A stretch of DNA of 64,000 bases from Thermoplasma sp. Kam2015 (GCF_003205235.1 NZ_QJSM01000021.1:1-64000), one strand, 5' to 3'; shown: positions 54,808 through 64,000, counted from the first letter of the stretch. Notes: generated from the sequence alone by a model not told the origin. Translations and numbers: made by a program.

Positions 54808-55017
54808 TCAGTAAAGCCGTGATTGGAGATCGCTGCCCTCTGTAAATATATCCGGAGCAAGATCGAATATATCGTATATCGGCTTTTTCTTCTTTCCTAT
54901 GGGATATGCCGTCTTGTAATTCATGCACAGTGTGCACGGAGTGGCATAGGATGAGAAATGACACATTCCGTCTTCGTAGTAGAGGCACATCTCAATACTG
55001 CTTTTCTCTCTCGCCAT
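54808..55017 (-). CDS. small cysteine-rich protein
   Basis: Starting at ATG 55017, inside the end of the glucokinase gene, the frame gives 69 residues. Four cysteines lie within 24 residues: CLYYEDGMCHFSSYATPCTLC. They form a compact metal or iron-sulfur site pattern C-x7-C-x8-C-x2-C. The C-terminal half is charged. The 26-base overlap with the kinase gene suggests co-translation. An open frame continues upstream to 55071 but would lie deeper in the kinase gene. Confidence 0.6.
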   Translation of the reverse strand: MAREKSSIEMCLYYEDGMCHFSSYATPCTLCMNYKTAYPIGKKKKPIYDIFDLAPDIFTEGSDLQSRLY

Positions 55018-55966
55018 GCATCTCCATCTCCGTGTACAGAGGAACCGATATCGCTGCAAGATCCGATCCATTTTCCAGGCCAGGAACTATCTTAAATGGC
55101 CTGTACATGCTCTTAAACTCCTCCTTCACCGCATCATTCAGCGGATCAAATAGATCCTTGCCAGCTTTCGAAATGCCTCCGCCTATTATCACCAGTTCTG
55201 GATCCAGTGTATTTATTATGTTAACGAGACCGACTGCAAGATAATATATGGTCTCCTCAAGCATAAGCTGGGAGAACATGTCACCTTGCCTCTTGCCTTC
55301 AAACACCTTCTCCGCAGTTATCTCGTTGGGCTTCAACTTGGAAAAGAAATCCGAGTCCCTAACTGCACGCAGGTTTTCAATGACTCTTCTAGCTATGGCC
55401 TTACCGCCGGCAAGCGCCTCAAGGCATCCACGCCTTCCGCATCCGCAGGTTGGGCCATTGACCATGATCACGTTGTGCCCTATCTCACCAGCCATCCCAT
55501 GGGCACCGCGGTAAAGTTTTCCATTGATGAATATGCCTCCGCCGATTCCAGTACTCAACGTCATATAGACGAAGTTGTCCACATTCTTACCTGAACCAAA
55601 AAGACGCTCAGCTATTGCCGCCGCCTGTGCATCATTTTCCAGAAAAGTATCGGTCTTGTAATAGTCCTGAATTGGTTCAACTATGTTGAAATTGCTCAAA
55701 CCAAATATGTTCGGTGAGGCTATGACCACGCCTCTGCTCCGATCTACAGGCCCGGCGAATATGATGCCTATCAGATCTGGTTTATCAACATGGGCTTTTT
55801 TTAGTGCGGCATCGCCCATTGTTATCATCTCTTCGATCAGTCTCTTTTTTCCCAGATGCTTTACAGTGGGCATTCTGACGTTTGAAAGTATTTTGCCTGA
55901 ATCGTTACCTACAACAGTTGATATCTTTGTACCACCAACATCATATCCAAGAATATTCAACGACAC
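54992..55966 (-). CDS. ROK-family glucokinase
   Basis: The 324-residue protein has the ROK features: ILGYDVGGTKISTVVGND as ATP loop, AAIAERLFGSG, YMTLSTGIGGGIFINGKLYR, and the zinc-binding CGCGRRGCLEALAGG at about 175-190. VIIGGGISKAG lies near the C-terminus. It phosphorylates glucose (or a related hexose) with ATP. The start is the ATG at 55966. It probably forms an operon with the cysteine-rich protein downstream. Confidence 0.9.
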   Translation of the reverse strand: MSLNILGYDVGGTKISTVVGNDSGKILSNVRMPTVKHLGKKRLIEEMITMGDAALKKAHVDKPDLIGIIFAGPVDRSRGVVIASPNIFGLSNFNIVEPIQDYYKTDTFLENDAQAAAIAERLFGSGKNVDNFVYMTLSTGIGGGIFINGKLYRGAHGMAGEIGHNVIMVNGPTCGCGRRGCLEALAGGKAIARRVIENLRAVRDSDFFSKLKPNEITAEKVFEGKRQGDMFSQLMLEETIYYLAVGLVNIINTLDPELVIIGGGISKAGKDLFDPLNDAVKEEFKSMYRPFKIVPGLENGSDLAAISVPLYTEMEMHGEREKQY

Positions 55967-56029
55967 GTTACTTACATTTTAATTTCATTTATAAGGGTAT
56001 TGACATTGTTTCCTCTGCCCATATATACC

Positions 56030-57112
56030 TCATATATCTCCAATGTTGTATCGATCGACGCGCCCTGACTGTATCAGAAGATCAAGAAGAACAAACGAAG
56101 TCAGACATTCTATCACCGGAACGGCCCTTATGGCAACGCATGGATCATGCCTGCCCTTAACCGTTATCATGGATGGTTCGCCTTTCTCCAAGTTGACGGT
56201 TTTCTGCGGTTTATGTATTGATGGTGTTGGCTTGATGGCAACCGAGAATCTTATGGGCATTCCATTTGTTATGCCACCTAGTATACCTCCGTTATGATTG
56301 GTTGTCGTCATAATCTTTCCGTCAACGATTTCAAAGGGATCGTTTGCTTCCGATCCAAGCATTGTGGCCATTCTGAAGCCATCTCCGAACTCTATACCTT
56401 TCACAGCTGGTATCGAGAAGATGGCATGCGATATGGCACTCTCAACGGAATCAAAGAACGGTTCTCCCACGCCTCCCGGAAAGTTCTCTATGACCGTATC
56501 TATTCTACCGCCCACGCTGTCTCCCTCTTTCATGACCCTCATTATGAGATCATGGGCCTTCGCATCGCATTCAGCATCTGGCATTCTTGTCTCAAAGTCA
56601 TAGACGTCACCGGTGATCCTATCGCATTCGACGTTTCCTATAGATCTCATATAGCTCTTCACCTTTATGCCAGTGTTTTCAAGATAGGCCTTGGCTATGG
56701 AGCCAGCCGCAACGATCGGTGCGGTCATTCTACCGGACAGGAAACCACCGCCCTCGTAATTTCTGAATTTACCGTATTTCAGAAACAACGTGTAGTCGCT
56801 GTGGCCTGGCCTGGGATTGTCCTTCAGCTCTTGATAATAAGAGGATATTACGTTGGTGTTCCTTATGAGGATCGTTATCGGACTTCCATCGGTATATCCT
56901 TCATGGAGGCCGGACACTATCTCAACTCTATCCTCCTCCTTCCTCTGTGACGTCAGGATGCCTGATCCTGGTCTGCGATAATCCATATACCGCTGTATGT
57001 AATCAAACGGTACCTTGAACCCGACCGGAAATCCATCTATCATCGCCCCTACAAGATCACCGTGAGATGAACCAAATATGGAAAGTCTGAGGATATTACC
57101 TATACTGAACAT
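56030..57112 (-). CDS. aroC: chorismate synthase
   Basis: The 360-residue protein shows all three chorismate synthase signatures: [18 protein letters not shown] near the N-terminus, [19 protein letters not shown], and [20 protein letters not shown] followed by [34 protein letters not shown] lies near the end. It converts EPSP to chorismate with reduced FMN and feeds the trp operon. The stop is 63 bases from the glucokinase start, same direction. Confidence 0.96.
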   Translation of the reverse strand: MFSIGNILRLSIFGSSHGDLVGAMIDGFPVGFKVPFDYIQRYMDYRRPGSGILTSQRKEEDRVEIVSGLHEGYTDGSPITILIRNTNVISSYYQELKDNPRPGHSDYTLFLKYGKFRNYEGGGFLSGRMTAPIVAAGSIAKAYLENTGIKVKSYMRSIGNVECDRITGDVYDFETRMPDAECDAKAHDLIMRVMKEGDSVGGRIDTVIENFPGGVGEPFFDSVESAISHAIFSIPAVKGIEFGDGFRMATMLGSEANDPFEIVDGKIMTTTNHNGGILGGITNGMPIRFSVAIKPTPSIHKPQKTVNLEKGEPSMITVKGRHDPCVAIRAVPVIECLTSFVLLDLLIQSGRVDRYNIGDI

Positions 57113-57191
57113 GCTTTCATCCTCAGGAAGACCTGATCGATAGGATCAGCATTCAACCTGATATGGCAAATGATAGCATATCTATATATAT

Positions 57192-57764
57192 TCATTTTCT
57201 AAAGTGGTTCTTCACGGATTCGCTCAGTATAAGGGATCCTATTGTCAGAACGCGTTCCTCTTTTACAAGGACGGCTGACATGGAAGCATTCTTGATCTCG
57301 ACGCTGAAACAATCAAACTCCCCAAGGCCAAGAAAATCGCAGAGAAGGCTCTTTATCGGATATGCATGGCTAACGATTATATAGCTGCCATCGTAATCGC
57401 TAACAAGCGATCGCATCCTCCTAACGTGAGATTCCCAGGGTTCCATCTCCAGTTCTTCCCTTGTACCGTACGGGATCTCCGTTATTCTGCTGTTATTATA
57501 GGGCCCAAATTCAGATTCTCTAGCGCGTTCATCCTTCACTATGGATAATCCTGTAGCAGATGCTATTATCTGAGCGCTCTGATAAGCACGGAGTATAGGG
57601 CTTGATATTATACCATCAAAATCAAGTTCCGCCAGTTGAGCTGCAGTTCTCTGAACCTGAAATACGCCATTCTCCGTTAGCGGATAGCGATCCTCATCGG
57701 TGGATATTATACCGTAAACATTTGTCTCGCTTTCTCCGTGCCTGACAAGAATGGCTTTTTCCAT
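57192..57764 (-). CDS. histidine phosphatase / phosphoglycerate mutase family
   Basis: The 190-residue protein begins MEKAILVRHGESETNVYGII with the RHG catalytic His motif. It contains SPILRAYQSAQIIASATG, RESEFGPYNNSR and YIIVSHAYPIKSLL with the second His. Members include cofactor-dependent phosphoglycerate mutases and broad phosphatases; length alone does not decide. It ends 79 bases before the aroC start, same direction. Confidence 0.88.
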   Translation of the reverse strand: MEKAILVRHGESETNVYGIISTDEDRYPLTENGVFQVQRTAAQLAELDFDGIISSPILRAYQSAQIIASATGLSIVKDERARESEFGPYNNSRITEIPYGTREELEMEPWESHVRRMRSLVSDYDGSYIIVSHAYPIKSLLCDFLGLGEFDCFSVEIKNASMSAVLVKEERVLTIGSLILSESVKNHFRK

Positions 57765-57990
57765 TGGAGCATGATATCTTTTTCAATTATTATCTTTTTG
57801 AGCTGATCGCGGTGATCGTGATCTGAAAATAGAGATGGTGTCAGAAAAACGAAGGAAGCATAATTGCGGGATCTAAAAAATAGGTTTATGGCAGATCTAG
57901 GTTCATAATATGGGTTTATACGGAATTATCAATTAATTCATATATTTCCTTTTTCAGGATAGAGTTTTTAATATGCTTAAAAGTACCACA

Positions 57991-58749
57991 TCAAAGCGGA
58001 AATTTGGTTATTCCACCATCTACAGGTATATTTGCACCGTTGATATACGAGGATCTGTCTGAGAGGAGGAATTCAACGACCTCACCTATCTCCTCCGGCT
58101 CAGCCACCCTGCGAAGTGGAACGTCTCCGCTCAGTCTCCGCATACCCTCTGCCCGATCTATGCTATTTTTGATAACGTCGCGCAATCTATCGGTATTTAC
58201 ATAGCCTTGAGATATCGTATTTATTCTCACACCGAATTTTGATACCTCGAGTGAAATATTCTTTGCGAGTGATACCACTGCAGATCGGATCGATGATGAT
58301 AGTGAAAAACCTTCCATGGGTTCTCTTACAGTCATCGAAGTCACGTACACGATGGATCCACCCTTCAGCCTTATCATATCCTTCAGCGCTTCCCTTGTAA
58401 GTCTTATCGTAGACATCAGAATCATATCTAAAGCGTATTTCCAGTCATCTTCGCTTAGATCCAGAAACGAGGCGACTCTTGGATCACCATAATTGACTAC
58501 AAGATTTTCTATGCTTCCATAGATCTCGCGATGTTTTTCTAACACCTTCCCTATATCTTCGGATCTTGAAAGATCCGCACCAATTGTCACCGGCTCATTC
58601 CCATACTTGCTTTTCAATACATTCTTAACGGCCTGAAGCTTATTTTCGTCTCTTGAAAAAAGCGTCATTTTGTATCCACATCTTGCAAGTACCTCAGCGA
58701 TGCCTTTTCCAATTCCGCTGGACGCTGCAGAGACTATCACATTTGGCAT
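57991..58749 (-). CDS. short-chain dehydrogenase-like protein with altered active site
   Basis: The 252-residue protein has the SDR dinucleotide loop VIVSAASSGIGKGIAEVLAR, NLVVNYGDPRVASF at the NNAG position and the C-terminal PVDGGITKFP. The catalytic Ser is present (VYVTSMTVREP), but the Y-x-x-x-K motif is replaced by S-x-x-x-R in LSSSIRSAVVSLAKN. It may use another mechanism, or be a non-catalytic member. The function is unknown. A related deviation occurs in some archaeal SDRs, by memory only. Confidence 0.82.
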   Translation of the reverse strand: MPNVIVSAASSGIGKGIAEVLARCGYKMTLFSRDENKLQAVKNVLKSKYGNEPVTIGADLSRSEDIGKVLEKHREIYGSIENLVVNYGDPRVASFLDLSEDDWKYALDMILMSTIRLTREALKDMIRLKGGSIVYVTSMTVREPMEGFSLSSSIRSAVVSLAKNISLEVSKFGVRINTISQGYVNTDRLRDVIKNSIDRAEGMRRLSGDVPLRRVAEPEEIGEVVEFLLSDRSSYINGANIPVDGGITKFPL

Positions 58750-58883
58750 AATCTGTTTAACATGCCATCATATTATTAAATTTGCTCGTTTCATTCGTAT
58801 GTAAATTTTATGACAAAAAACCATATGGAAATTTTTCAAATTATTTGATCTTAAATAGATAATCCACCACATGAGACATTATA

Positions 58884-59693
58884 TCATGAATCATATGTGA
58901 ATTCCCATATCAACATTGAGGAAGATGGTGTAAATGGAAGATCCTTCGAGATATCCTTCCGTACATAGAACATGATCCGACCGTTCAGCTTTCTATTTTC
59001 ATCTATGAAAGATGCGACGTCGTCGCTATCGTTAATAACGAAATCTATACCTCCTTCATATGAATCAAAATATATTAAATTAGCCGAATCCACTATGAAA
59101 TTGTTTCTGTAGGATTCGTATATGTGATACATGTGCTCAGAACATATGTATTTCCAATCAACTAGAACGCATCTGTATCTGCCAGAATACTCAGCTATAG
59201 ATGGAACGATGTTTATGTTGGTTCCCTCTCTATTTTCGAAGGTGTAAACTTCGTACTCATCGATAGGATGGAAGCCTAGTTTTTTGACTAGATTGAGGGA
59301 GGGGGTATTCCATGAATATACTGCCGATCTTAGTCTTTTAGCCTTATCCCTAAGAAAATCCATCGTTTCTTGCATTATTCTCAGCCCGTATTTAGCCCCT
59401 CTGTGTTCAGGATCCACCCTCAATCCGCCAAGCATGATCGATCCATCAGACAGTTTATCAAAATGGATCGTGGCAACAGGTGAACCATCAACCCTGAGAA
59501 CATATACCGAACCTTCCTCAACCCATTTCTCTATAATTTTATCGACATAGTCCTCCATTGTACCTGTGTTTCCGATGGTTCTGTAAAGATCGTTATAATA
59601 TCCGACTCTCCACGTATTGGATGTGAATCGCTTTATCTCATCAACATCTGAATGTGTACCTCGATCAAATACGACATGTTTGGACATGTGCAA
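58884..59693 (-). CDS. GNAT-family N-acetyltransferase
   Basis: The 269-residue protein has an N-terminal GNAT domain. GSPVATIHFDKLSDGSIMLG, RVDPEHRGAKYGLRIMQETM (the acetyl-CoA R-x-x-G-x-G/A-type loop) and SLNLVKKLGFHPIDEYEVYTF mark it. The C-terminal 110 residues are of unknown fold with Tyr/Ser-rich strands, longer than a single GNAT domain. The acceptor substrate is unknown. The start may be the ATG at 59693 or one two codons later. Confidence 0.85.
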   Translation of the reverse strand: MHMSKHVVFDRGTHSDVDEIKRFTSNTWRVGYYNDLYRTIGNTGTMEDYVDKIIEKWVEEGSVYVLRVDGSPVATIHFDKLSDGSIMLGGLRVDPEHRGAKYGLRIMQETMDFLRDKAKRLRSAVYSWNTPSLNLVKKLGFHPIDEYEVYTFENREGTNINIVPSIAEYSGRYRCVLVDWKYICSEHMYHIYESYRNNFIVDSANLIYFDSYEGGIDFVINDSDDVASFIDENRKLNGRIMFYVRKDISKDLPFTPSSSMLIWEFTYDS

Positions 59694-60179
59694 CCCCCAT
59701 CATTTGGCAATAGAGAAGCATTACTCAGATGAAATGCCTAAAATCATCATTTCATTCGTTATCAATATTCTATCATTTATGTTTTTCTTTCTTTAATATC
59801 AGCATCAATCATTAGACCACATTCATTATGGCTTTTTATGGGATCAAGATCTATCTTATTTCTGTATTAAAAGCACTTCTATACCGTCCTATCTAAGGAA
59901 AACTGTTATATTCCATCGTGTATAAGTGAAATATAGGGTGTTCCACTTCAAAATCTTTCAGGTAGTCGTTCAGTATGTAATTTGAACTTCTAAGAATAGT
60001 TTCTCCTACAAATATCCTGGGCGCCATATAACTAATCATATGAATGAACCGGATGCGATAAGTCTTCTATCAAATGTGTTTGATCTCATTGTAATGATTG
60101 AATATGTTATGTATCAGAAAAGATGAACATGGCACCACAACCTACGAGTTACTCATATACTATATCACGATTATCCCAT
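59694..60179. other. gene-free stretch before tRNA gene
   Basis: I see no intact gene here. A short coding-like frame on the minus strand (60040 downward, MISYMAPRIFVGE) is broken by a frameshift. A CATATACTATAT sequence at 60154-60165 is a probable TATA element of the tRNA gene. The rest is AT-rich without clear repeats. Confidence 0.5.
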
Positions 60180-60253
60180 GGGCCTGTGAGGTAGCCAGGA
60201 TATCCCATCGGCCCTCGGAGCCGACAACCCGGGTTCAAATCCCGGCAGGCCCG
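60180..60253 (+). tRNA. tRNA, probably Arg (anticodon TCG)
   Basis: A 74-base cloverleaf fits: acceptor GGGCCTG/CAGGCCC (7 perfect pairs) and discriminator G. The anticodon stem is TCGGC/GCCGA with loop CCTCGGA, and the T arm is CCGGG-TTCAAAT-CCCGG. The CCA end is not encoded. The anticodon reads TCG, as in archaeal tRNA-Arg, and the body resembles archaeal Arg tRNAs. Position 33 is C where U is almost universal. The D stem (AGGT/TCCC) pairs poorly, with an A10/C25 mismatch. These deviations leave open a degenerate copy. Confidence 0.8.
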
Positions 60254-60826
60254 CCTTCAATGCACTCTTGGATACACCTAAGCTGAGTCTTCGAACTTCC
60301 TTTCAGTGAAAAATTCTATCCACACGCGTATATTACGGAAGAGCCCAATATCGTGATGTACACGGGCTTGGTTTCGATCTATACAAGCCCTATTCCTATA
60401 AATCTTGCAAAGTATCTGCTGAATATTTCCATGGGAAATAGCTCATATATACCTTTCCAAAAAGTCCAATTTTTCAAACATTGCACAAACGATCATTTTT
60501 CAATAATTTATCTTCAAGCATTTCCTCAACATATGCGGATTATGTCTATCATTAGAAGTAAATAATTTTTCACCAGTCGATTCAACTATTCTATCGATGT
60601 TTTGTAAGGGAATACAGATTCTCCTCATTCTCTGCAGGATACTATCTCATGAATAAAATAGCAGACTTATGAATTATTCTTCTCACTGGTAAATATCACC
60701 GATATTTCTCAACGTTATTCAAAATTAAAATTCACAGTTGGCTGCTATTATTTCAATTTATATTTTATATGATCAGCATATTACATAACGGAAAGGAAAA
60801 GTATAGAAAATGCATCTGATCGTCGT
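60254..60826. other. gene-free AT-rich stretch
   Basis: No convincing gene is present. A 70-codon frame at 60353-60565 has no ribosome binding site, no protein-like composition and no neighbours in an operon. An AT-rich promoter region for the SDR gene at 60827 lies at about 60750-60800 (TATATTTTATATGA). Confidence 0.5.
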
Positions 60827-61603
60827 ATGTACAAGGATCTAAACGGAAAGACTGTATTGATCACTGGAGGTACGAGAGGCATTGGAAAAGCTATAGTAGA
60901 TAGATTCAGGCTAGAGAAATGCAACGTCATTTCATTTTCAATAGATGATCCAGAGGAAGAAGACAATGGTGTAATGTATCTAAAGGGTGACGTCTCAAAT
61001 CATAATGATGTTAGGCTTTCCGTGAACAAAGTTACAGAGAAATTCGGAAAGATAGACGTCCTAGTTAACAACGCTGGGATTGAGGAATACGCCCCTTTGG
61101 ATATGACTGACGAAAAGATGTGGAACCGTATAATGAGCGTCAATGTGAATGGCGTATACAACGTTTCAAGAGAGGTTATAAAAGTTATGAAGGTCAATGG
61201 CAGAGGAAGTATAGTCAATATTTCTTCCGTACAGGCCAACATCGTAACGAAGAATGCTGCTGCCTATGTAACATCTAAACATGCAATAATCGGCATAACG
61301 AAGAGTATAGCACTTGATTATGCCCCAATAATAAGATGCAATGCAGTTCTTCCAGCAACAATAGATACGCCGCTTGTTGATAAGGCAGCTAAACTGGAGG
61401 TGGGTGATGATCCGGTCAAAATAAAAAAGAAAAAGGAGGAGTGGGGCAGATCACATCCAATGCTTAGAATCGGAAAGCCTGAAGAAGTGGCCAATGCAGT
61501 GGCATTCCTTGCATCAGATGAGGCATCATTCATAACAGGCGTGTCTTTGCTTGTAGATGGTGGTTTAAGCATAAAAGCACCTATAAGTACTCCAGACGTT
61601 TAA
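60827..61603 (+). CDS. short-chain dehydrogenase, probable sugar dehydrogenase
   Basis: The 258-residue classical SDR has LITGGTRGIGKAIVDRF, VNNAGIEEYAPL, the catalytic Ser in IVNISSVQANIV and the active-site Tyr and Lys in AAYVTSKHAIIGITKSI. A C-terminal DGGLSIKAPIS follows. Thermoplasma has several related aldose dehydrogenases (D-aldohexose, L-rhamnose types). The neighbouring convergent mannonate-dehydratase-like gene and TrmB regulator suggest oxidation of a sugar or sugar acid. Exact substrate unknown. Confidence 0.88.
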   Translation: MYKDLNGKTVLITGGTRGIGKAIVDRFRLEKCNVISFSIDDPEEEDNGVMYLKGDVSNHNDVRLSVNKVTEKFGKIDVLVNNAGIEEYAPLDMTDEKMWNRIMSVNVNGVYNVSREVIKVMKVNGRGSIVNISSVQANIVTKNAAAYVTSKHAIIGITKSIALDYAPIIRCNAVLPATIDTPLVDKAAKLEVGDDPVKIKKKKEEWGRSHPMLRIGKPEEVANAVAFLASDEASFITGVSLLVDGGLSIKAPISTPDV

Positions 61604-61737
61604 ATATCACCTCGATCCCGATTTCACCTTAATTTTTTAACAACAAATAAAATAGTATAATGGCGTAAAAAAAGTATTATAAATTATCTATAGGATGAAA
61701 CTTCAGACTAAATAGAGGTAGAAAATATAATCATGAT

Positions 61738-62754
61738 TCAACTGAGAGAATTCACAGCATCGCGTAGTCCATTTATGTATCCTATAGCGTAGAGACGGCC
61801 GAGATACGAATAACCTGGCACGGTTGCATCATCTGAAGATAGAGTGGGCACGTGATCAACGCGCATAATCCCATCAAAATCCACATCGTTATATGCCCTC
61901 ATGCATTCATAAGCATCTGTTTTGCCGTGCCCTATGAGTGTCTCTGTAAAATTGTTCTTGTCCCCAACTACATCTCTGAAGTGCACAAAGGCTATCCTCC
62001 TGTTGAAATGCCTTATGACGGCTGGCAGATTATCCGTCATCAGCGTGAAATTACCCTGACATAGCGCTATGCCATTGTACCCGCTTCTATTTAGTTCTAA
62101 GAGCTTATCATATGCCTCTATCGTGTTCATTATTCTAGGGATGCCCATCAGATCAGGTATTGGAGGATCATCAGGGTGCATGGCCAGTTTAACATCATTT
62201 TCCTCAGCAATAGGAATTATGAAATCAAGAAATTCCTTAAGATTCTTCCACAGATCCGATCTTTCTATTCGGATACGATATTTTTCAGCATTTTCAACGT
62301 CGCTGTATCTGAAACCTGAAACTTTGCCAAATTCGCTGTTGATGTGCGTCGACGTTCGCACCCATCCGATCCCCGCCATCCAATTGTAGCACCACAGATT
62401 TATACCGAGCTTTCCGAAATTTTCCATCATATGAGCGATATGATCCATATCCTCTTCCTTGCCATTAAGGCCCAGTTTTATCCTTTCCATTGGTGGATTA
62501 TCTTCTATGGCCACAAGACTAAAGCCACTATCGGAAAGCATGTTCTTATATTTCAAAAGCGAAAGGTATCCCCATGGCTCATCTTCGCTGTGCATCCTCC
62601 AGTCGCTGAACCATCTCGGCAGAACGCCGACGGCATGCTTCACACCTATCTGTTTCAACATTTCCCAGTACCTATTCGGTCTATCTTCAGTGAGCATCTC
62701 GGCGATATCAAAATCAAGCATGATCAAGAATCTCAGAGGCTTATTAATATGCAT
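61738..62754 (-). CDS. mannonate dehydratase (UxuA-like)
   Basis: The protein of about 338 residues belongs to the UxuA-type TIM-barrel family. It has VKLAMHPDDPPIPDLMGIPR with the metal-binding His and Asp, ALCQGNFTLM, IAFVHFRDVVGDKNNFTET with a further His, and GIMRVDHVPTL near the end. UxuA removes water from D-mannonate to give 2-keto-3-deoxygluconate, the entry compound of the Entner-Doudoroff pathway. The frame is open to 62784, and an ATG at 62754 or 62721 is plausible. Related aldonate specificity is possible. Confidence 0.8.
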   Translation of the reverse strand: MHINKPLRFLIMLDFDIAEMLTEDRPNRYWEMLKQIGVKHAVGVLPRWFSDWRMHSEDEPWGYLSLLKYKNMLSDSGFSLVAIEDNPPMERIKLGLNGKEEDMDHIAHMMENFGKLGINLWCYNWMAGIGWVRTSTHINSEFGKVSGFRYSDVENAEKYRIRIERSDLWKNLKEFLDFIIPIAEENDVKLAMHPDDPPIPDLMGIPRIMNTIEAYDKLLELNRSGYNGIALCQGNFTLMTDNLPAVIRHFNRRIAFVHFRDVVGDKNNFTETLIGHGKTDAYECMRAYNDVDFDGIMRVDHVPTLSSDDATVPGYSYLGRLYAIGYINGLRDAVNSLS

Positions 62755-62928
62755 AGGGTGCAGCGATAACTTTGAATTGCACATTCCATCAAATTAACAC
62801 CAGATTTCTTGAGAGAGCTTGCAACTCGATTTAGAAAAACATTAATTTTCATGATCCAATGACCTTAGATTTATCAATGAACCATAATATTTGATGCATC
62901 TAAACTTATTTATCTGTTTTTCAATAAC

Positions 62929-63945
62929 ATGGTAATGGAAAATGACATATTCTCCGGTCTCTCAAAATTCGGGCTTTCTCCATACGAGATCAGGATATAC
63001 GAGGTACTGGTGCTAAAGGGACCGATGAGTTCAACCGAGGTAGTGAAACTCACCGGTATACCGCAGCCCAGAGTATACGATCTCTTTAACTCTCTTATCA
63101 AAAAGGGTTTCATAGAGGAGAGCATGGGAAAGAAAAAGATATACAAGGCCATACCAGTATCGCAGGTTTTGAAGCGAGAAAAAGACTGGCTTGATTCCTA
63201 TTCCCTTAACCTTCAGCGTTATGTTGAGAATAAGAAGATGTACCCTGACAGATATTCTACCTTCCTTTCGCTTGTGGAAGGTTATGACGGCATAATACAG
63301 AAGATGCAAAGCATGATCAATGAAGCAGAGAATGAGATCATAATTTCTTTATCCAGCCATAAATTCTATGATCTGAAAGAATACCTGCAAAGAGCCTCAA
63401 GTCGTGGAGTCACCGTGGCGGTACTTGTCTTTACTGATGAGGACGTTCAGTTTGAAGGGCAGGCCATAGTCAGAACGATACACGGAAAGCCAACTGAAAT
63501 GGTTATCTCTGACAGAAGATCATGTATCATAAGCGTGGAGGCGGAGAAGGGCAACAGTGAATACGCGCTTTACTTCGAAGAGGATAATTTTATTCACGTT
63601 ATGTCATATTATTTTAATCAGTCTCTCTGGAGTGTGTCAAGGATAGTCAAAAATTTCTATATCGCACGAGAGATAAAATTTTGCAATATATGGCTTACAT
63701 GCGATGCAATAGATTTCATGTTCTCAAGAGGAATAAAACTGGATGCTGAAGTGGAAGGCTTCTACCATGACGACAGAAGGACGATCAAAGGTGAAATTAT
63801 CAAGACCGAGAGGATCCCATTTGTTAGAAATACATTTTACATCAAGAGTGGAGATAAAACTTATTCAGTAGGTGGAAAGACTGCAACCCTGGAGGATATC
63901 AAGATGATAAATGTGAAACTTCATCCCTCAATACTACAACAATGA
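62929..63945 (+). CDS. TrmB-family transcription regulator
   Basis: The 338-residue protein has an N-terminal winged helix (FGLSPYEIRIYEVLVLKGPM, then VVKLTGIPQPRVYDLFNSLIKKGF). It is followed by the TrmB-type sensor: an EIIISLSSHKFYDLKEYLQR segment of the phospholipase-D-like fold and a beta-rich C-terminal domain with SGDKTYSVGGKTA that binds sugars in relatives. It is divergent from the mannonate-dehydratase-like gene and probably controls it and the nearby dehydrogenase in response to a sugar. ATG 62935 is an alternative start. Confidence 0.9.
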   Translation: MVMENDIFSGLSKFGLSPYEIRIYEVLVLKGPMSSTEVVKLTGIPQPRVYDLFNSLIKKGFIEESMGKKKIYKAIPVSQVLKREKDWLDSYSLNLQRYVENKKMYPDRYSTFLSLVEGYDGIIQKMQSMINEAENEIIISLSSHKFYDLKEYLQRASSRGVTVAVLVFTDEDVQFEGQAIVRTIHGKPTEMVISDRRSCIISVEAEKGNSEYALYFEEDNFIHVMSYYFNQSLWSVSRIVKNFYIAREIKFCNIWLTCDAIDFMFSRGIKLDAEVEGFYHDDRRTIKGEIIKTERIPFVRNTFYIKSGDKTYSVGGKTATLEDIKMINVKLHPSILQQ

Positions 63946-64000
63946 GTATCTGTGATTCAGGAAATTTTAAGTATATCAGGAAAATGAATTTCAATGTTTC

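Noticed and set aside
59893-60040. minus-strand small protein starting MISYMAPRIF
   Set aside because: The frame stops after about 16 codons. A longer product needs a frameshift correction and there is no other support.
60353-60565. 70-codon plus-strand frame after the tRNA
   Set aside because: No ribosome binding site or operon context, and its composition is not protein-like.
1-64000. CRISPR array
   Set aside because: No series of regularly spaced identical repeats was seen anywhere; the PKD region repeats are protein-level and diverged.

Overview
The window looks like a Thermoplasma chromosome, most like T. acidophilum. This is inferred from content, since no search was run. Pointers are a 780-residue M1 aminopeptidase of the tricorn-interacting factor F3 type, a single MCM helicase, a ROK glucokinase, an aldehyde dehydrogenase of the non-phosphorylative Entner-Doudoroff type, AT-rich TATA-box promoters and many leaderless starts. 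Region 1 (about 1-23460) is an accessory island, probably a decaying integrated plasmid or virus. It holds tnpB remnants, an orphan adenine methylase, and a tightly coupled replication-type operon (2089-5410). That operon has several very small genes, a possible GINS-like protein, a ribbon-helix-helix protein, zinc-finger proteins, an Hjc-like nuclease and a winged-helix protein. A cluster of five inverted repeats plus an AT-rich stretch (3084-3290) interrupts it and could be an origin. Next comes a surface cassette (6884-13251): a membrane glycoprotein, tandem small membrane paralogues and a giant protein of about 14 PKD repeats. Beyond an IS4-type element (14978-16287) lie a secreted protein ending in a Hint (hedgehog/intein) domain paired with a DUF929 protein, a broken ArdC-like antirestriction gene, a secreted glycoprotein, a truncated transposase and a tyrosine-recombinase pseudogene. 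The recombinase remnant runs directly into a truncated MHS transporter gene, which marks the right junction. Several island genes carry in-frame stops (notably UAG) or single-base frameshifts but otherwise keep their reading frames. Region 2 (23784-63945) is ordinary chromosome. It carries hydantoinase/oxoprolinase genes (hyuAB), small conserved proteins, sfsA, an MscS channel, a hotdog thioesterase and the replicative helicase MCM followed by DUF424 and a UbiE-like methyltransferase. The tryptophan operon follows, in order: a PLP-fold protein in the trpB slot, then trpA (frameshifted), D, F, E, G and C. After it come the aldehyde dehydrogenase, an MFS transporter and a tungsten aldehyde:ferredoxin oxidoreductase. 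Then come an SHMT-like enzyme, a CBS-domain sensor, TldD/TldE, the tricorn factor F3, a pyruvate-oxidase-like TPP enzyme, glucokinase, chorismate synthase, a phosphoglycerate-mutase-like phosphatase, two SDRs, a GNAT protein, one tRNA, a mannonate-dehydratase-like protein and a TrmB-type regulator. Functionally the core part combines sugar and sugar-acid catabolism (dehydrogenase, SDRs, dehydratase, glucokinase, MFS, TrmB regulator), aromatic amino acid synthesis (aroC and trp) and peptide turnover (TldD/E and F3). The island combines its own replication and integration functions with cell-surface proteins.
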